The notes below the pieces were generated by a model, which was given only the letters and a program-made list of their open reading frames with translations, was not told where the DNA came from and did not search any database. Both the position numbers and the translations under genes were made by a program. A DNA stretch of 62,085 nucleotides, from assembly GCA_016222905.1 (NCBI GenBank), contig JACRPZ010000055.1:1-62085 (forward strand). Direction: 5' to 3'. Origin of the DNA: Nitrospirota bacterium (GTDB taxonomy: Bacteria; Nitrospirota; Thermodesulfovibrionia; UBA6902). Shown here piece after piece: positions 60,610 through 62,085 of the stretch (position 1 is the stretch's first letter; the number at the start of each line of letters is the position of its first letter).

Positions 60610-61689
60610 ATGAAGACCGCAAAGAGGAGATCGCATAAGTCGGGGCTTGCTCCGGGAACTCTTGTTCACATCGGAGAGCAAAAGACTGAGAAGATGCTAA
60701 TTACGCATATTGAATATGATGAGACATCTTACGAAATGCGGGAACTGGAGGTGTTGCGGGAGTGTCTGCCGTACAAGGATAAACCGTCTGTAACATGGCT
60801 GAACATTGAAGGACTGCATGACGTATCCGCGATTGAGGAGATGTCTTCATGCTACGGGCTTCACCCCCTTACCATGGAAGATATTCTCAACACGGAGCAG
60901 CGTCCGAAGGTAGAACTTTTTGAAAATTATATCTTCTTTGTCATAAAGATGATCTCATACGACACTCAGAACAGGAAGTTGATCATGGAACAGGTAAGCC
61001 TTATTCTTTGCGGAAATACCGTGATAACTTTTCAGGAAAAGGGCGGAGATGTCTTTGATCCAGTCAGGAAAAGGCTCAAAAATAACAAAGGGCTGATAAG
61101 AAAGTCGGGCGCGGATTTTCTGGCTTATGCCCTTCTGGACGCTGTTGTTGATGAGTATTTCGGCATTCTTGAAAAGATCGGAGATGATATTGAGGAGGTG
61201 GAAGAACTGCTGCTGGTGAAACCCTCGACTGACACTCTGCGGCAGATCCATACACTAAAGAGAGAGATAATTTCGCTTCGGAAATCCGTATGGCCCCTGC
61301 GTGATATAATCAGCAAGCTCGAACATGACGCCACCGAGATGATCAGTGCGAATACGCGTCTATATCTCAGGGACCTCTATGACCATACCATTCAGGTCAT
61401 TGACGGCGTTGAGACATTCAGGGATATGATCTCCGGCATGTTAGACATTTACCTCTCAAGCGTGAGTAACAGGATGAATGAGGTCATGAAGGTACTAACT
61501 ATATTCGCCTCTATATTTATCCCCCTGACATTTATCGCAGGGCTGTACGGAATGAACTTCAATACCGGGAAAAGCCCGTTCAACATGCCCGAGCTCAACT
61601 GGTATTTCGGTTACCCCTTTGCCTTGGGACTGATGGTCGCTACGGCTGCGGCGCTGCTGCTGTATTTCAGAAGAAAGAAGTGGTTTTAA
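60610..61689 (+). CDS. corA: Magnesium/cobalt transporter CorA
   Basis: A 359-residue CorA-type channel. A large N-terminal cytoplasmic domain (LHPLTMEDILNTEQRPKVE) and a long helix precede two C-terminal transmembrane helices, with the YGMNF selectivity motif between them. It imports Mg2+ as a pentamer. The ATG at 60610 is chosen because GGAGG lies 7 bases upstream; an in-frame ATG at 60595 has none. It precedes the tRNA-Sec gene by 78 bases. Confidence 0.93.
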   Translation: MKTAKRRSHKSGLAPGTLVHIGEQKTEKMLITHIEYDETSYEMRELEVLRECLPYKDKPSVTWLNIEGLHDVSAIEEMSSCYGLHPLTMEDILNTEQRPKVELFENYIFFVIKMISYDTQNRKLIMEQVSLILCGNTVITFQEKGGDVFDPVRKRLKNNKGLIRKSGADFLAYALLDAVVDEYFGILEKIGDDIEEVEELLLVKPSTDTLRQIHTLKREIISLRKSVWPLRDIISKLEHDATEMISANTRLYLRDLYDHTIQVIDGVETFRDMISGMLDIYLSSVSNRMNEVMKVLTIFASIFIPLTFIAGLYGMNFNTGKSPFNMPELNWYFGYPFALGLMVATAAALLLYFRRKKWF

Positions 61690-61718
61690 TTGGAGAATTA
61701 CTATATTTTTGCTACAAT
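61690..61718 (+). promoter_or_regulatory. Possible promoter for tRNA-Sec
   Basis: TTGGAG at 61690-61695, a 17-base spacer, and TACAAT at 61713-61718. It begins directly after the corA stop and would give a short 5' leader before the tRNA at 61768. The -35 box is weak. Confidence 0.4.
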
Positions 61719-61767
61719 AAATTTTACATCATCCATGCGATAAGTAATAAAACTGAAAATCAAGCAT

Positions 61768-61866
61768 GGGAGCGTTTAGGGTTCTGGTGTCTCTCCCGGA
61801 CTTCAAATCCGGTGTTGCCTGGCCAAAACCGGGCATGGTGGGTTCGATTCCCACACGCTCCCGCCA
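61768..61866 (+). tRNA. selC: tRNA-Sec (anticodon UCA)
   Basis: A 99-base selenocysteine tRNA. It has the unusually long 8-bp acceptor stem GGGAGCGT/ACGCTCCC, an anticodon stem CCGGA/TCCGG with loop CTTCAAA and anticodon TCA at 61803-61805. The long variable arm TGCCTGG/CCGGGCA is followed by the T arm GTGGG-TTCGATT-CCCAC. G73 and CCA are encoded. All features fit bacterial SelC, charged first with serine. selB lies upstream, with corA between. Confidence 0.96.
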
Positions 61867-61949
61867 CTAACTTATTGATTTCATTGTCTGTAGACTGCCC
61901 CTCCAATGCAAGATTGAAGCATAGCAGCTTTTATAATTGCTTGACTAAT

Positions 61950-62085
61950 TTGAGACTGCTGAAAAAGACTGGCATTAAGTTTGCATAAATAAAGCAAACA
62001 TAAAGTCAGGAGGGACGATGATAAAGAAGGATTACGGGCAGGTCAGTTTCTACAGCTATATATACGACGCGGTAATACCGAAAGA
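61950..62085 (+). mobile_element. IS element, 5' end (right copy, cut by window edge)
   Basis: The exact inverted copy of 1-135. The element end is TTGAGACTGCTG at 61950. A 6-bp hairpin GTTTGC/GCAAAC (61979-61999) lies between the end and the transposase ribosome binding site, where it could block read-through from outside promoters. It inserts 83 bases after the tRNA-Sec gene. Confidence 0.85.
62018..62085 (+). CDS. Transposase, N-terminal fragment (truncated by window edge)
   Basis: Opens at ATG 62018 after AGGAGGGACG and encodes the same MIKKDYGQVSFYSYIYDAVI start as 67-1 on the minus strand, running off the window end. Probably a DDE transposase of the IS5/IS1182 group, based on 22 residues only. 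Confidence 0.6.
   Translation, partial: MIKKDYGQVSFYSYIYDAVIPK

Noticed and set aside
61680-61988. 102-residue open frame over the tRNA-Sec gene
   Set aside because: It crosses the tRNA and reaches the IS end; the tRNA structure fully explains the sequence.
1-62085. 62-kb composite transposon flanked by inverted IS copies
   Set aside because: The interior is almost entirely housekeeping genes (ligA, metG, holB, purH, coaD); contig breaks at a multicopy IS explain the ends better.

Overview
The window looks like an ordinary chromosomal contig of a Gram-negative, probably anaerobic or microaerophilic bacterium, most likely Nitrospirota (Thermodesulfovibrionia-like) or a deltaproteobacterial relative. 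That placement is inference from gene content: a two-gene SufC-SufB cluster, system II cytochrome c maturation (CcdA, ResB, CcsA), menaquinone-type UbiE, selenocysteine machinery, an extended nucleoside diphosphate kinase, a c-heme sensor kinase with a C-terminal two-CW domain, and many CCCCTC-type and GTCATTCCCG-type dispersed hairpin repeats. Both edges carry the same 135-bp sequence in inverted orientation, the 5' end of one insertion sequence with the start of its transposase. The contig therefore probably ends where an assembler met a multicopy IS.

Layout. 0.4-3.8 kb: YVTN beta-propeller protein, malate dehydrogenase, extended Ndk, SGNH hydrolase. 3.8-13.3 kb: signalling, with a PhnD-like lipoprotein overlapping a GGDEF sensor, rlmD, a large histidine kinase, and a receiver-PAS-GAF-HD-GYP protein. 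13.3-19 kb: DnaQ-like exonuclease, rsmD-coaD, EamA transporter, zinc-ribbon receiver protein, two cysteine synthases, CBS protein. 19-29 kb: ubiE, a membrane protein fused to a GspG pseudopilin domain, a MetE-like protein, the tmk-holB-ricT-metG cluster, MOSC and MogA proteins, ccdA. 29-36 kb: outer-membrane barrel, thiD, Nudix, HEAT-repeat protein, PilZ protein, phosphohexomutase. 36-45.6 kb: unknown membrane protein, resB-ccsA, Acr3 arsenite exporter, sufC-sufB, c-heme histidine kinase and Kef antiporter. 45.7-53.7 kb: ligA, pncC, rfbC, rfbA, second phosphohexomutase, unknown membrane protein, UDP-glucose dehydrogenase. 54-62 kb: radC, purH-purD-purE, a broken MazF-like toxin gene, selB, corA, tRNA-Sec, IS end.

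How the genes work together. c-di-GMP synthesis (GGDEF), breakdown (HD-GYP) and binding (PilZ) genes all occur here. resB, ccsA and ccdA would supply c-type haem proteins, and one sensor kinase carries c-haem motifs in its own periplasmic domain. selB and tRNA-Sec show UGA decoding as selenocysteine, but selA, selD and a clear selenoprotein gene are not in the window. Sugar-nucleotide genes (rfbA, rfbC, ugd, two hexomutases) suggest surface polysaccharide synthesis.

I see no CRISPR array, prophage or rRNA operon. The least-explained items are the GspG membrane fusion, the PhnD-lipoprotein/diguanylate cyclase pair, the haem/two-CW kinase, a MITE-like repeat that appears to supply the ribosome binding site of ubiE, and a group of genes with promoters placed so close to the start codon that their mRNAs look leaderless.
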